Shown: positions 1-7,957 of the stretch, one piece after another
Numbering within the stretch: the stretch's first letter is position 1
Layout: every line of letters begins with the position of its first letter
Assembly: GCA_005776365.1 (NCBI GenBank)
Contig: SXPK01000082.1
Span: forward strand, 1 to 35,401
Reading direction: 5' to 3'
Origin: Planctomycetia bacterium
GTDB lineage: Bacteria; Planctomycetota; UBA1135; UBA2386
Length of the DNA stretch: 35,401 nt
The notes under the pieces: generated by a model
Told to the model about the DNA's origin: nothing
The model's input: the letters and a program-made list of their open reading frames with translations, nothing else
Database searches by the model: none
Position numbers and translations under genes: made by a program

Positions 1-603
1 GACGTGATCCTGATCGGCGAGATGCGCGACCTCGAGACGATCTCGATGGCGATTACCGCGGCCGAGACGGGTCACCTCGTGTTCGGCACCTTGCACACCA
101 CGAGCGCGACTTCGACTGTCGACCGCATCGTCGACGTGTTCCCGACTGACGCGCAGCAACAGGTGCGCGTGCAACTGTCGTCGACGCTGCAGGGCGTCAT
201 CAGCCAGACCTTGGTGCCCAAGGTCGGCGGCGGCAGAGTGGCTGCGCGTGAGATTCTCGTCGCGACGGACGCAGTGCGTTCTCTCGTGCGAGAAGCCAAG
301 ACCGCGCAAATGCTCAACCTCATGCAGACCGGCCGCGCGGTCGGGATGTCGACGCTGGAAGACGAGTTGCAGCGCCTCGTCAGCGAGGGGCTCATCACGC
401 CCGATGACGCGATCAGCAAGGCCAACCGCCCCGATGACGTGCGGCGACGGCTCGGCGAGTCGCCGCAGCGTGCTGCGCCGCAGCCGCAAGCGCAGCCCGC
501 AGGAGCGCACGGTTACAACACGGGCGTGGGCGGCTCGATTGCGACTCGTCCGACAGTGGCGCCGGTCTCACGCCCGACCGGCAGTTTGTTCGGCAAGCGT
601 TGA
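1..603 (+). CDS. pilT: Type IV pilus retraction ATPase PilT, C-terminal part
   Basis: This is the C-terminal 200 residues of a PilT/GspE-family secretion ATPase; the gene begins before the window. The frame is open from base 1. It opens with the Walker B region (DVILIGEMRD), followed by the family's histidine-box sequence AETGHLVFGTLHTTSA and the helical C-terminal domain that selects and releases pilin subunits (QTLVPKVGGGR, AAREILVATDAVR). PilT hexamers power pilus retraction and twitching at the cytoplasmic base of type IV pili. The last 50 residues are a Pro/Ala/Gln-rich tail, probably disordered and not part of the core fold. PilT is favoured over PilB by the AREI/VATDAVR region and the absence of a C-terminal tetracysteine zinc site, but the N-terminal half cannot be seen. 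Stop TGA at 601-603. Confidence 0.88.
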   Translation, partial: DVILIGEMRDLETISMAITAAETGHLVFGTLHTTSATSTVDRIVDVFPTDAQQQVRVQLSSTLQGVISQTLVPKVGGGRVAAREILVATDAVRSLVREAKTAQMLNLMQTGRAVGMSTLEDELQRLVSEGLITPDDAISKANRPDDVRRRLGESPQRAAPQPQAQPAGAHGYNTGVGGSIATRPTVAPVSRPTGSLFGKR

Positions 604-641
604 AGGATCGACAGTTCGCGGAAGGAGCGCATGATGCGCGC

Positions 642-1352
642 ATGCAACGAGTCCTTCGTGCCGCCCTGCTGATCTCCGCCTGCTTCGCTGCGTGTCATGC
701 GCCCGAGCACGCTGCGCCGCTCATGGAGGCGAGCGTGAAGCCCGGCATCAACAAGGACTTCTTGGACCCCAAGCTGGAAGTCGCGGCCTACGAAGAGCGG
801 TTCGAAGGCGAAAGCCGCGAGATCTTCGCGCAGCGAGCGCGCGTCGCGGCGCTCGTCGGCGTGCGCGAAGGGATGGCCGTCGCCGACGTCGGCGCGGGCA
901 CCGGGTTGTTCACGAGAATGTTCGCGCCAAAGGTGGGGGCCGGCGGTCGCGTTTATGCAGTGGACATCGCGAGACAGTTCGTCGAGCACGTCGAGAGAGA
1001 CTGCAACGAACGCCACATGGACAACGTGACCGGCGTCGTGTGCACAGAGCGCTCGGTCGAGTTGCCGAAGGCCAGCGTCGACCTGGTCTTCGTCTGCGAC
1101 ACCTACCACCACTTCGAATACCCCAGGCAGACGATGGCCTCGATCCGCGAGGCGTTGAAGCCCGGCGGTGAACTCATCGTTGTCGACTTCATTCGCATCG
1201 AGGGCCAGAGCCGCGAGTGGATCCTCGACCACGTGCGCGCGGGCCAGGACGTCGTCACTCAGGAGATCGAGTCGGCTGGGTTCGCGAAGGTGCGCGATGA
1301 AGACGCTGCGTTCTTGCGCGAGAACTACGTGATGCGATTCAAGCGCGACTGA
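642..1352 (+). CDS. Class I SAM-dependent methyltransferase with lipoprotein-like signal
   Basis: A predicted Rossmann-fold methyltransferase of about 236 residues with unknown substrate. Motif I is VADVGAGTGLFTRMF, followed by an acidic residue ending strand 2 (YAVDI), a motif IV-like VFVCDTYHHF, and the post-motif LKPGGELIVVDFIR. The start at ATG 642 is preferred because the peptide then begins with a positively charged residue, a hydrophobic stretch and a lipobox-like LISAC, the form of a lipoprotein signal. A TTG at 600 overlapping the pilT stop would extend it by 14 residues and bury the signal. A GGAAGGAGC purine run lies at 620-628. An exported methyltransferase is odd because SAM is cytoplasmic, so the hydrophobic N-terminus may only anchor the protein. 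It converges on rdgB with a 12-base gap and no visible terminator. Confidence 0.72.
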   Translation: MQRVLRAALLISACFAACHAPEHAAPLMEASVKPGINKDFLDPKLEVAAYEERFEGESREIFAQRARVAALVGVREGMAVADVGAGTGLFTRMFAPKVGAGGRVYAVDIARQFVEHVERDCNERHMDNVTGVVCTERSVELPKASVDLVFVCDTYHHFEYPRQTMASIREALKPGGELIVVDFIRIEGQSREWILDHVRAGQDVVTQEIESAGFAKVRDEDAAFLRENYVMRFKRD

Positions 1353-1364
1353 GGCGCGGTCCGC

Positions 1365-2000
1365 TCAACGCTCGAGCAGCGACGGCTTGGCGGCGAGCTT
1401 CGCGCACAGCGAGAGTAGCGCCGCGCCGCGATGGCTGAGTGCGTCCTTTTGCGCCGCATCGAGTTCTGCAAACGTCGGCGATGCGTCTGGCCCACAGTCG
1501 CCGAGAAGAGCAACGGGAACGAAGGCAGGGTCATAGCCAAACCCGCCATGGCCACGTGGCGCGCGGAGCAGGACGCCTTCGCACGCGCCGTCGGCGGTGG
1601 CTCGCACCGTTCCGTCGGGACCGCACAGGCACAGGCTGCAGACGAAGCGCGCGGTGCGCTTCTCGTCTTGCACGTCGCGGATCTCGTCGAGCAAGCGCAG
1701 CAATCGGCCGCGATCGTCGAGACCGTCGCCGCCGTAGCGCGCACTGTGCACGCCCGGCCTGCCGCCGAGCGCGTCGACCGCGAGGCCCGAGTCATCCGCG
1801 AGCGCGATGCCACCGGCGGCGATCGCGAGGCTCTGCGCCTTCTTGCGCGCATTGCCGGCGAAATCGGGTTGGTCCTCGACTGGATCCCACGCGACTGCGA
1901 GGTCCTTGGGCGTGAGCAGCCGCAAACCCAGCGGGCGCAGCAGCCGTTCCAGTTCGGCGAGCTTCTTCTTGTTGCCGGTGGCGATCCAGAGCTCGCGCAT
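1365..2000 (-). CDS. rdgB: XTP/dITP pyrophosphatase (RdgB/HAM1 family)
   Basis: A house-cleaning nucleotide pyrophosphatase that hydrolyses non-canonical purine triphosphates (XTP, dITP, ITP) to the monophosphate and pyrophosphate, keeping them out of DNA and RNA. All family motifs are present in the 211-residue protein: the N-terminal ATGNKKKLAEL phosphate-binding loop (residues 7-17), DDSGLAVDAL with the metal-binding acidic pair, the following GRPGVHSARYGG, the base-recognition HGGFGYDPAFVP, and SHRGAAL near the C-terminus. The length is normal (about 200). It lies 12 bases downstream of rph on the same strand, a pairing common in bacteria, so co-transcription is likely. It begins at ATG 1998-2000. 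Confidence 0.95.
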   Translation of the reverse strand: MRELWIATGNKKKLAELERLLRPLGLRLLTPKDLAVAWDPVEDQPDFAGNARKKAQSLAIAAGGIALADDSGLAVDALGGRPGVHSARYGGDGLDDRGRLLRLLDEIRDVQDEKRTARFVCSLCLCGPDGTVRATADGACEGVLLRAPRGHGGFGYDPAFVPVALLGDCGPDASPTFAELDAAQKDALSHRGAALLSLCAKLAAKPSLLER

Positions 2001-2012
2001 GGCGCCTTTGCG

Positions 2013-2738
2013 TCAGATCCCGAGGATCTTCTTCTGCAAACCGATGATGTCGGCGCAACCCTTCTGGCCGAGCGTCAGCATCTGCTGCAACTGTTCCACC
2101 GAGAACGGCCGGCGCTCCGCCGCGCCCTGCACTTCGACGATGCGGCCATCGCTCGTGCAGACGATGTTGAGGTCAACGTCCGCTTCGCTGTCCTCGCCGA
2201 AGTCGAGGTCGGCGACGATTTGCTCCTCGACGAGGCCGACCGAAGTCGCGCCCACGAGCCCGCGCAGCGGCCACTTGCGCAGCTGCCGCTGTTCTTCCAT
2301 CCAGAGCAACGCATCGTAGAGGGCGACCATCGAGCCGTTGATCGCCGTCGTGCGGGTGCCGCCATCGGCGGAGAGCACATCGCAGTCGACCCACAACGTG
2401 ACTTCGGGAAGGATCGCGAGATCGAGTGCGCAGCGCAGTGCGCGTCCGACCATGCGTTGGATCTCCTGCGTGCGGCCGTCGAGCGGACGACCCGTGCGGC
2501 CTTCGCGCGGTTTCCGCGGTGAACCGGCGGAGGGCAGCATCGAGTATTCGGCCGTGAGCCACCCGCCGGGTTGCTTGTTGTACATCCATGGCGGCACCTG
2601 CTCCTGCACGCACACCGTGCACAGCACGCGGGTGCGGCCGCATTCTGCCAGGACCGAGCCGGGCGTCTGGTCCGTGAATGCGCGGGTGAAGGTGATCGGT
2701 CGAAGCTGGTCTTGCAGGCGTCCGTTCTTGCGAGTCAG
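2013..2738 (-). CDS. rph: Ribonuclease PH (probable CTG start)
   Basis: RNase PH is a phosphorolytic 3'-5' exoribonuclease that trims tRNA 3' ends, forming a hexameric ring. Seen here are the substrate-binding segments GWLTAEYSMLP, RTQEIQRMVGRALR, the phosphate-site CDVLSADGGTRTTAINGS, and SDGRIVEVQGAAE. The first conventional start in frame is a GTG at 2627, but that would remove about 37 conserved N-terminal residues, including GRLQDQLRPIT and GSVLAECG, which are encoded in frame upstream. From the in-frame TAG at 2793-2795 to that GTG there is no ATG, GTG or TTG. A perfect GGAGG (2747-2751) lies 8 bases before CTG 2736-2738, giving MTRKNGRLQDQ, a normal RNase PH beginning, and a length of 241 residues (E. 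coli has 238). ATC 2739-2741 is the less likely alternative. Confidence 0.9.
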   Translation of the reverse strand: MTRKNGRLQDQLRPITFTRAFTDQTPGSVLAECGRTRVLCTVCVQEQVPPWMYNKQPGGWLTAEYSMLPSAGSPRKPREGRTGRPLDGRTQEIQRMVGRALRCALDLAILPEVTLWVDCDVLSADGGTRTTAINGSMVALYDALLWMEEQRQLRKWPLRGLVGATSVGLVEEQIVADLDFGEDSEADVDLNIVCTSDGRIVEVQGAAERRPFSVEQLQQMLTLGQKGCADIIGLQKKILGI

Positions 2739-2751
2739 GATTGGATCCTCC
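2736..2751 (-). promoter_or_regulatory. Shine-Dalgarno site deciding a CTG start for rph
   Basis: On the minus strand the sequence reads GGAGG, eight bases, then CTG. This is the only strong ribosome-binding site near the conserved N-terminus of RNase PH, and the conserved reading frame begins exactly there. The upstream stop at 2793-2795 and the lack of ATG, GTG or TTG in between leave CTG as the best start. Confidence 0.6.
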
Positions 2752-2832
2752 GAGAGGGGAGAGGAGTCGAGAGTGGCTTGGGCGAGATCAGCCTAGCGAC
2801 GAGGCTGCGCTGATCCATGCCGCGCGTCGCGC

Positions 2833-4221
2833 TCAACCGGACAGCGCGGCAGCAAGCCCGCGCCGCAGTTCTTGCACGCCGAACGGCTTGCGGATCTCGG
2901 TTACGCGGCTCGACAGCGGCACCGGCACCCGAGTGGAGTTGGAATCGGACAACACGACGATCCGCAGTTCTGGGCAGAATCGCGCGGCGGTTGCAACCAG
3001 CAGGTCGCCGGCGTCGAGGCGGGAAGCATGGTCGACGACGAGGAACTCGAATCGATCCGGCGTCGCCTGCATCAGCGAACGCGCCGCGGCGCCGTCCGGG
3101 CACGCGAAGACTGCGCGGCCTTGCGCCTTCAGTTCCGCGGTGACCATGGTGCGCACGCCAGCGTCATCCTCGATCACCAGCACTCCGCCGTATTGGTGCC
3201 TGCGTGGGATCTCGACGATGTGTTCCGCTTCTGATTCGGCATCGAGCAACGAGGCCGATGTGAGCGTTGATGCGGCGACGTCGCGATCCTCCGCGTCCTC
3301 TTCATGCATCACCAGCGACGCTTGCACCAGAGCGCTCGCCGAGTGGCCGGGCTCATGCGAAAACGACCCGCGGGCGCCGTAGGCCCGCAGCAGATGCATC
3401 GCTGCCCTGCGCGCGACCAAGAACTGCGCGCCAGGCGGTCGCGGGTGTGCAATCGTCTCGAGTCCTTCGTCGCGCTCGAGCGCGAGTTCGATGTGAACCT
3501 CCGGCGTCTCGCGATCGAAGTTTGGCTCGACGTGCGCAAAGAGCCGCAAGGCGCCGTGCTCGAGGTGGTGCAGCGCGGTGGTTGCCAGAGTCAGCGCAAG
3601 CAGGAGGTCGTCTGGGTCACCGAACAACCGCAGCGACGGCTTCGGCAGCTCCCAAGACATTTGCAGACCGAGCGCGGTCGCGTTGAGCTCTTCTCGCAGG
3701 TCTGCGAGCAGTCTGTCGATCGACACAGACCCGACGGTCGTGACCGGCGGATGCGCGAATCCTGCGACCTTGCCGTGGAACCGGCGCAGGCGGCGCACCG
3801 CGAGCCACAGCGCTTCGACCGCATCATTCTGCTCGCGCAACGCGGGCGCGGACTCGACGAGCCAAAAAGTCCCGCCTTCGATCGCGGAGACGATCGTCGC
3901 GAGTTCGCGCGATAGTTCGCGCGCGAGTTCGGCAGGACGCGGTTCGATCTTCGACTGTTCGGCGTCAGCGTCCCGCACCTGCACCTGCGCGCGTTCTTCG
4001 AACGCTCGAAGCCTCTCTCGCAGGGTGGACATCTCCGCGCCCGCAGCCGCGGACTGCGACGCCAGCGCACGCGCGTGCCGTTGCTCCGTCTCGCCCCGAG
4101 CTTGCTGCAATGCCGCGTCCGCGCGTTGCGTCGCCTCGCACCAAGCGACACGGCGACGCCAGGCGATGGCGATGGCGATAGCGGTCGCGATGAACGCGCC
4201 GCCGAGTGCGTGGAGGAGCAC
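2833..4221 (-). CDS. Degenerate histidine-kinase-like protein with C-terminal receiver domain
   Basis: A 462-residue signalling protein. Residues 1-22 are a hydrophobic segment, probably a membrane anchor. Residues about 25-90 are rich in Ala, Arg, Glu and Gln and likely form a coiled coil. Residues about 90-310 follow the layout of a histidine-kinase DHp plus ATPase core, but the phosphoacceptor position appears as SRELATIVSAIEG where the family has AHDFNNLLTVI, so the His seems replaced by Arg, and no N-box or glycine-rich ATP lid is visible. From about residue 345 a receiver domain looks complete: acidic pair IEDD, phosphoacceptor Asp in LVVDHAS, Ser in VVLSDS and Lys in IRKPF. It therefore probably acts as a receiver or scaffold rather than an active kinase. 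The start is GTG 4219-4221 with no clear ribosome-binding site. It lies 94 bases upstream of rph. Confidence 0.7.
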   Translation of the reverse strand: MLLHALGGAFIATAIAIAIAWRRRVAWCEATQRADAALQQARGETEQRHARALASQSAAAGAEMSTLRERLRAFEERAQVQVRDADAEQSKIEPRPAELARELSRELATIVSAIEGGTFWLVESAPALREQNDAVEALWLAVRRLRRFHGKVAGFAHPPVTTVGSVSIDRLLADLREELNATALGLQMSWELPKPSLRLFGDPDDLLLALTLATTALHHLEHGALRLFAHVEPNFDRETPEVHIELALERDEGLETIAHPRPPGAQFLVARRAAMHLLRAYGARGSFSHEPGHSASALVQASLVMHEEDAEDRDVAASTLTSASLLDAESEAEHIVEIPRRHQYGGVLVIEDDAGVRTMVTAELKAQGRAVFACPDGAAARSLMQATPDRFEFLVVDHASRLDAGDLLVATAARFCPELRIVVLSDSNSTRVPVPLSSRVTEIRKPFGVQELRRGLAAALSG

Positions 4222-4314
4222 GGAAACCGGGGGGCAGGGATGGAGACGAGGGACCGGGCAACCTATCGAGCCGGCCCACGCCTGTCGACCACCGCAAGCG
4301 TGTGCACAGTCGGA

Positions 4315-6753
4315 TCAGCGCAACAGCCGGGCGTGCAGCGCGTCCAACTCGTGCTCCGCGCCAGCGAACATCCCGTCAGGAATGGCGAAGTTCGCCCGAA
4401 TCGCGCCGTAGATCTCGTGGTCGCGGTAGTGATCGAGCGCAAGGCCGGCGAGGTATTGCAGCCTCAGGCTCACGTCGACGTTGCGTTGCGCATCGGCCAG
4501 CCAGCCTGCCAACGACTTCGCATCGCCGGCGTAGGTCGAATAGAGCGCGAAGGCGGAGCCGAGTTCGCACTCGGCGAGCGAACCGCGGACGCGCGGGCGG
4601 TCTTCGATGAGCGTTTGCGTGCGCGTGAGATCGAAGTTCGTCGGCAGCAGCCGCGCCATGGCCACGAGGTCGTAGCCGCGGTCGCTTGGATCGCTGTTCC
4701 AGATCGTCGCGAACGGAAATGCGTCGAGCAGAGTCGCAAGCTGGCTCTTTACTGCGGGCGGGTCGGTTTCGTAGAGCGGCACCCATTGCGTCATGACGCC
4801 GCCTGGCCTCAGCCGCGACTTGACGAGGCCGTAGTATTCTTCGGTGTAGAGCGCGGCGGCGCCGCGGACCCATGGGTGGATCGGGTCCGAGGTGATGATG
4901 TCGAAAGTCTCCGCGGTCGTTGCGAGATAGTGCCGAGCGTCGTCGAGCACGATCACGGTGCGCGGGTCATCGAGCACGCCGCGATTCACGTCTGCCATGT
5001 GCACGCGGGCGGCGTTCACGACGGCTGGTTCGATTTCACAGACGACGATGCGCTCGACGCTCGGCCAGTCGACAAAGCATCCCGCGGTGACGCCGGCGCC
5101 GCAGCCGACGACCAGCACGGTGCGCGGCGCTCCGTGGGTGATGCTCGGCAGGTGACCCAGCATCCGTTGCAGCCGCATGTCGAGGCCCTGCGTCGAGGCG
5201 ACGATCTTGCCGCTGACGTGGAAGCTGCGATGGCCTTCGTATTCCGTCACCGCGACCGATGCGCTGATGCCTTCTTGCACCGTGAGGAACTCGACGGGCG
5301 CGTCCCACTTGTCGACCATTCGACCGAACGCGATCAGACTCGCAGGCAGTCGCGGCATCGCGCCGGCACACAGCGCCGCGGCGGTCATCACGCTGGTTGC
5401 CAGCGCGACGCGCCGCAGCGATGCGCGAGGTGTGTTGCTGATCGGGCTCGACTTCGAACCGCCAGCAAACAACGCGAGGGCTGCGATGGCGGACAGCAAG
5501 GTCAGCCCGCGTTCGGAGCCTTGCGATCCCAGGGCCATGACCGCAAACAAGCCCGTTCCCAGTGCGCCGAGGATCGCGCCCACCGTGTTCGCCGCGTAGA
5601 GGCCGCCGACGAGACGGTCCTGCGCGCCGGTGCCGCTTGCGGCGGCAGCGATCGCCAACGGGAAGGACGCGCCCCAGAGCACGCATGCCGGCAGCATCGC
5701 AACTGCGCAGCGACCGAAGTCCCATGCGTAGTGCAGCGGCATGTTGGCGTAGACGCGCGGCTGGAAGATCCACGTCGGCTCGCCGTAGGGCAATCCGTGC
5801 GCGATCGCGAAGGCGGCCCAGAGGATCGCTGGCGCGACAACGAGCTGGCAAACGCCGAGCGCGCGCCGCGGCGCGCTGCTGGACTTCGCGATGCGAACGC
5901 CGACCGCGGTGCCAATGCCGAGCCCCGACAAGAACACGGCGAGGATGAGCGAGAAGGTGTAGGTCGTAGCGCCCAGCAGCAGGGACAGATGCCGGGTCCA
6001 GACGATCTCGCAGCCGAGCGCGGTGAAGCCCGAAAGCGCGATCGCAAACGTGACCGCGCGCTTCCTTGACCTCGCGCTCGCGTCGTCGACGAGCGTTGCT
6101 GGCTTCGATGCCGGCGCGACCGACGAAGCACGCGCTGTGCGCGCAGCGAGCGCGAACGCGACGCCGGCGATCGCCACGTTGGTCGCTGCAGCAGCGTGGC
6201 TGGCGATGCGCACGTCGTAGACGCGCAGCAACCAGAAGCCCGCGACGACCGTGCCGAAGACCGCGCCGAGGATGTTGGCGCCATAGAATCGCCCGAGTCG
6301 TGCTGATGCGTCCGCTTCGTCGTCGAACCAACGCGCGACTGCTGGCAGCGTTGCTCCCATCAGCATCGTCGGCGGCAGCAGCGCGGCGGCCGCGATCGCG
6401 CCGCGCCAGGTCAACGACCCGCCGCCCGTGGCGCCGAGCTCCGTGTAGAAGGCGCCGAGGCGGGGCAGCAGATCCGGCATGGCCGCGCCGAACACGCCGA
6501 TGCCGAGCTCGAGCACGGCATAGACGATCAGCGGGCTCCAGCGCTCACGCACGCAGCGAGGCAGTGCGTAGCTGCCAAGGCACATGCCGCCCATGAAGCT
6601 GCCGAGCAGCAACGCGATCGAGATCGCCGAGGAGCCGATCGCCAGGCGCAACAGATGGAACCACGCGACTTCGTAGACGAGCGCAGCAGCGCCGCTGCAG
6701 AAGAACAGCACGGACAACGTGATCGTGGCGAGTGATCCGCGTTGCGTCGTCAT
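4315..6753 (-). CDS. Membrane-embedded spermidine-synthase-like protein
   Basis: About 812 residues. Residues 1 to about 500 contain many hydrophobic segments, beginning with FFCSGAAALVYEVAWFHLLR and FMGGMCLGSYALPR, the hallmark opening of transporter-like spermidine-synthase fusions. From about residue 540 a Rossmann domain of the polyamine aminopropyltransferase family follows: VLVVGCGAGVTAG, an acidic strand end VVCEIEPAVV, DDARHYL, and the active-site region ITSDPIHPW, then LRPGGVMTQWVPLYETD. Soluble family members transfer an aminopropyl group from decarboxylated SAM to putrescine, but the substrate of these membrane fusions is not established and the canonical double-Asp site is only partly visible. 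The start at ATG 6751-6753 was chosen because the 118 codons before it look non-coding (Arg/His/Gln-rich). The HK-like gene follows 93 bases downstream on the same strand. Confidence 0.82.
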   Translation of the reverse strand: MTTQRGSLATITLSVLFFCSGAAALVYEVAWFHLLRLAIGSSAISIALLLGSFMGGMCLGSYALPRCVRERWSPLIVYAVLELGIGVFGAAMPDLLPRLGAFYTELGATGGGSLTWRGAIAAAALLPPTMLMGATLPAVARWFDDEADASARLGRFYGANILGAVFGTVVAGFWLLRVYDVRIASHAAAATNVAIAGVAFALAARTARASSVAPASKPATLVDDASARSRKRAVTFAIALSGFTALGCEIVWTRHLSLLLGATTYTFSLILAVFLSGLGIGTAVGVRIAKSSSAPRRALGVCQLVVAPAILWAAFAIAHGLPYGEPTWIFQPRVYANMPLHYAWDFGRCAVAMLPACVLWGASFPLAIAAAASGTGAQDRLVGGLYAANTVGAILGALGTGLFAVMALGSQGSERGLTLLSAIAALALFAGGSKSSPISNTPRASLRRVALATSVMTAAALCAGAMPRLPASLIAFGRMVDKWDAPVEFLTVQEGISASVAVTEYEGHRSFHVSGKIVASTQGLDMRLQRMLGHLPSITHGAPRTVLVVGCGAGVTAGCFVDWPSVERIVVCEIEPAVVNAARVHMADVNRGVLDDPRTVIVLDDARHYLATTAETFDIITSDPIHPWVRGAAALYTEEYYGLVKSRLRPGGVMTQWVPLYETDPPAVKSQLATLLDAFPFATIWNSDPSDRGYDLVAMARLLPTNFDLTRTQTLIEDRPRVRGSLAECELGSAFALYSTYAGDAKSLAGWLADAQRNVDVSLRLQYLAGLALDHYRDHEIYGAIRANFAIPDGMFAGAEHELDALHARLLR

Positions 6754-6992
6754 CGTGGCTGCCGTGAGCCCATTCACGTCGCTGGGCTTCCTTGCTGGGC
6801 CAGCCGCGAGACCTGCTGCAGTCTTCCGGCGCGAATGCAGACCACCGAGGAGGAAGCGAGCCTGCTGCTGCGCGCCAACACGGCACTCGCACTGGCGACC
6901 CGCGCGATGAGCCTGAGCCAGATGCTGCGGATGTTCACGGCGCGGGATGCTACGGCGATCCTTGCGTGCGATCCCGCGAAACCAGTTCGAGC

Positions 6993-7886
6993 TCAGCCCT
7001 TGCGCGGGCCGAAGTCGCTGCCCAGCCGAAACTCGTGCTCGATGGTGCCGCGGCACTGCGCGGCGGGCGCTGCGACTGGCTCGCTGTTGACGAGCAGCGT
7101 GCCACACGCGCGCACGAGCGTGAACGCGACGAAGCCGCCGGCGTCATTCTTCGCCTCTTCGTGAACGTCCGCGCAGCGGTGGTGGAGCAGTGTCGATGGC
7201 ACGCCGAGGAAGCGCGCGCGCAGCCGATGGTTGTCGTGCCGGTTGTCGAGCCGAAGCCGCATGCGCACGAAGGGTTCACTCTCGCTTGCGACGAACAGGA
7301 TTTCGCAGTCGAAGCCAGCGGCGGTGCGGCCCAAGCGTCCGCGCAGCAACAGCTCGTAGTGGCCCGCGCCCGCGACGTAGCGCACCGGGTCGAGGAACTG
7401 CGCCGAGAACAGTCGCGGCCTCTCGCTCTCTTCGCCGACGAATCCGTCCAGCGTGCCGCGGTCCGTTCTAGCTTCGAAGCGCAAGCAGTTCGGCGAGTTG
7501 ACCCCGGCGCGGCGGTCGACGAACAACACGCCTTCTTTGCGCGAGAAGCGAATCTTGGCACCGCCGCTTTCGACCAGCAGGTCCTTCTTCTTGCGCAGGT
7601 CCTTGCCCTCGAACGATTGCACGCGCAGCGGGTCGTCGGGCGGCGTCGGCCAGAGCTCGTCGGGGTCAGCAGGCGCGAGCGAGATGGCTTCTTCGAGCGC
7701 GGCCATGAATCCGCGCGCGACACCGTCATGAACCGTTCCGGCCCATAGGTCGGGGCGCAACATCGGATCGAAAGCATCGAGCCGCAGCCGCGCCGCAGCA
7801 CTGCGGCCCGCGGCGCGAAGGGCACGCCACTGCAGCAGCTTCAAGTCGATGCGGCAGTCGGCAGACCCGCGGCCAGGCGGCTGCAT
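6993..7886 (-). CDS. Unrecognised protein, possible GH38-like C-terminal beta-sandwich
   Basis: A protein of about 297 residues that I do not recognise with confidence. It lacks a signal peptide or membrane segment and looks cytosolic. The middle and C-terminal parts alternate charged and hydrophobic residues as in beta-sandwich folds (IRFSRKEGVLFVD, HYELLLRGRLG, FVRMRLRLDNRHDNHRLRARF). The last segment resembles the NxxxDHRLR stretch of glycoside hydrolase family 38 C-terminal domains, but there is no catalytic domain, so this is a weak hint only. The start is uncertain: ATG 7884-7886 is used here, and GTG 7917-7919 would add 11 residues; neither has a clear ribosome-binding site. It lies 71 bases downstream of the UbiE-like methyltransferase on the same strand, probably in one transcript. 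The 239 bases between it and the next minus-strand gene hold no supported gene. Confidence 0.6.
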   Translation of the reverse strand: MQPPGRGSADCRIDLKLLQWRALRAAGRSAAARLRLDAFDPMLRPDLWAGTVHDGVARGFMAALEEAISLAPADPDELWPTPPDDPLRVQSFEGKDLRKKKDLLVESGGAKIRFSRKEGVLFVDRRAGVNSPNCLRFEARTDRGTLDGFVGEESERPRLFSAQFLDPVRYVAGAGHYELLLRGRLGRTAAGFDCEILFVASESEPFVRMRLRLDNRHDNHRLRARFLGVPSTLLHHRCADVHEEAKNDAGGFVAFTLVRACGTLLVNSEPVAAPAAQCRGTIEHEFRLGSDFGPRKG

Positions 7887-7957
7887 TGCGAGGTGTTGCC
7901 GAACATCGTCGGCAGGCACGGTGGCGAGCGTGGTGGCTCGCCGATCAGGGTGGGACC

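Noticed and set aside
4075-6069. A 664-codon open frame on the plus strand
   Set aside because: It is antisense to the spermidine-synthase-like and kinase-like genes, with Arg/Ala/Gly-rich composition and no recognisable motif.
6754-7107. N-terminal extension of the spermidine-synthase-like protein
   Set aside because: The extra 118 codons are Arg/His/Gln-rich with no conserved features, and the known family beginning lies just after ATG 6753.
6835-7164. Possible small plus-strand gene beginning MQTTEEEASLLLRAN
   Set aside because: The first 45 codons look coding-like with high GC3, but there is no ribosome-binding site and the rest runs antisense through the gene ending at 6993. It remains a weak possibility.
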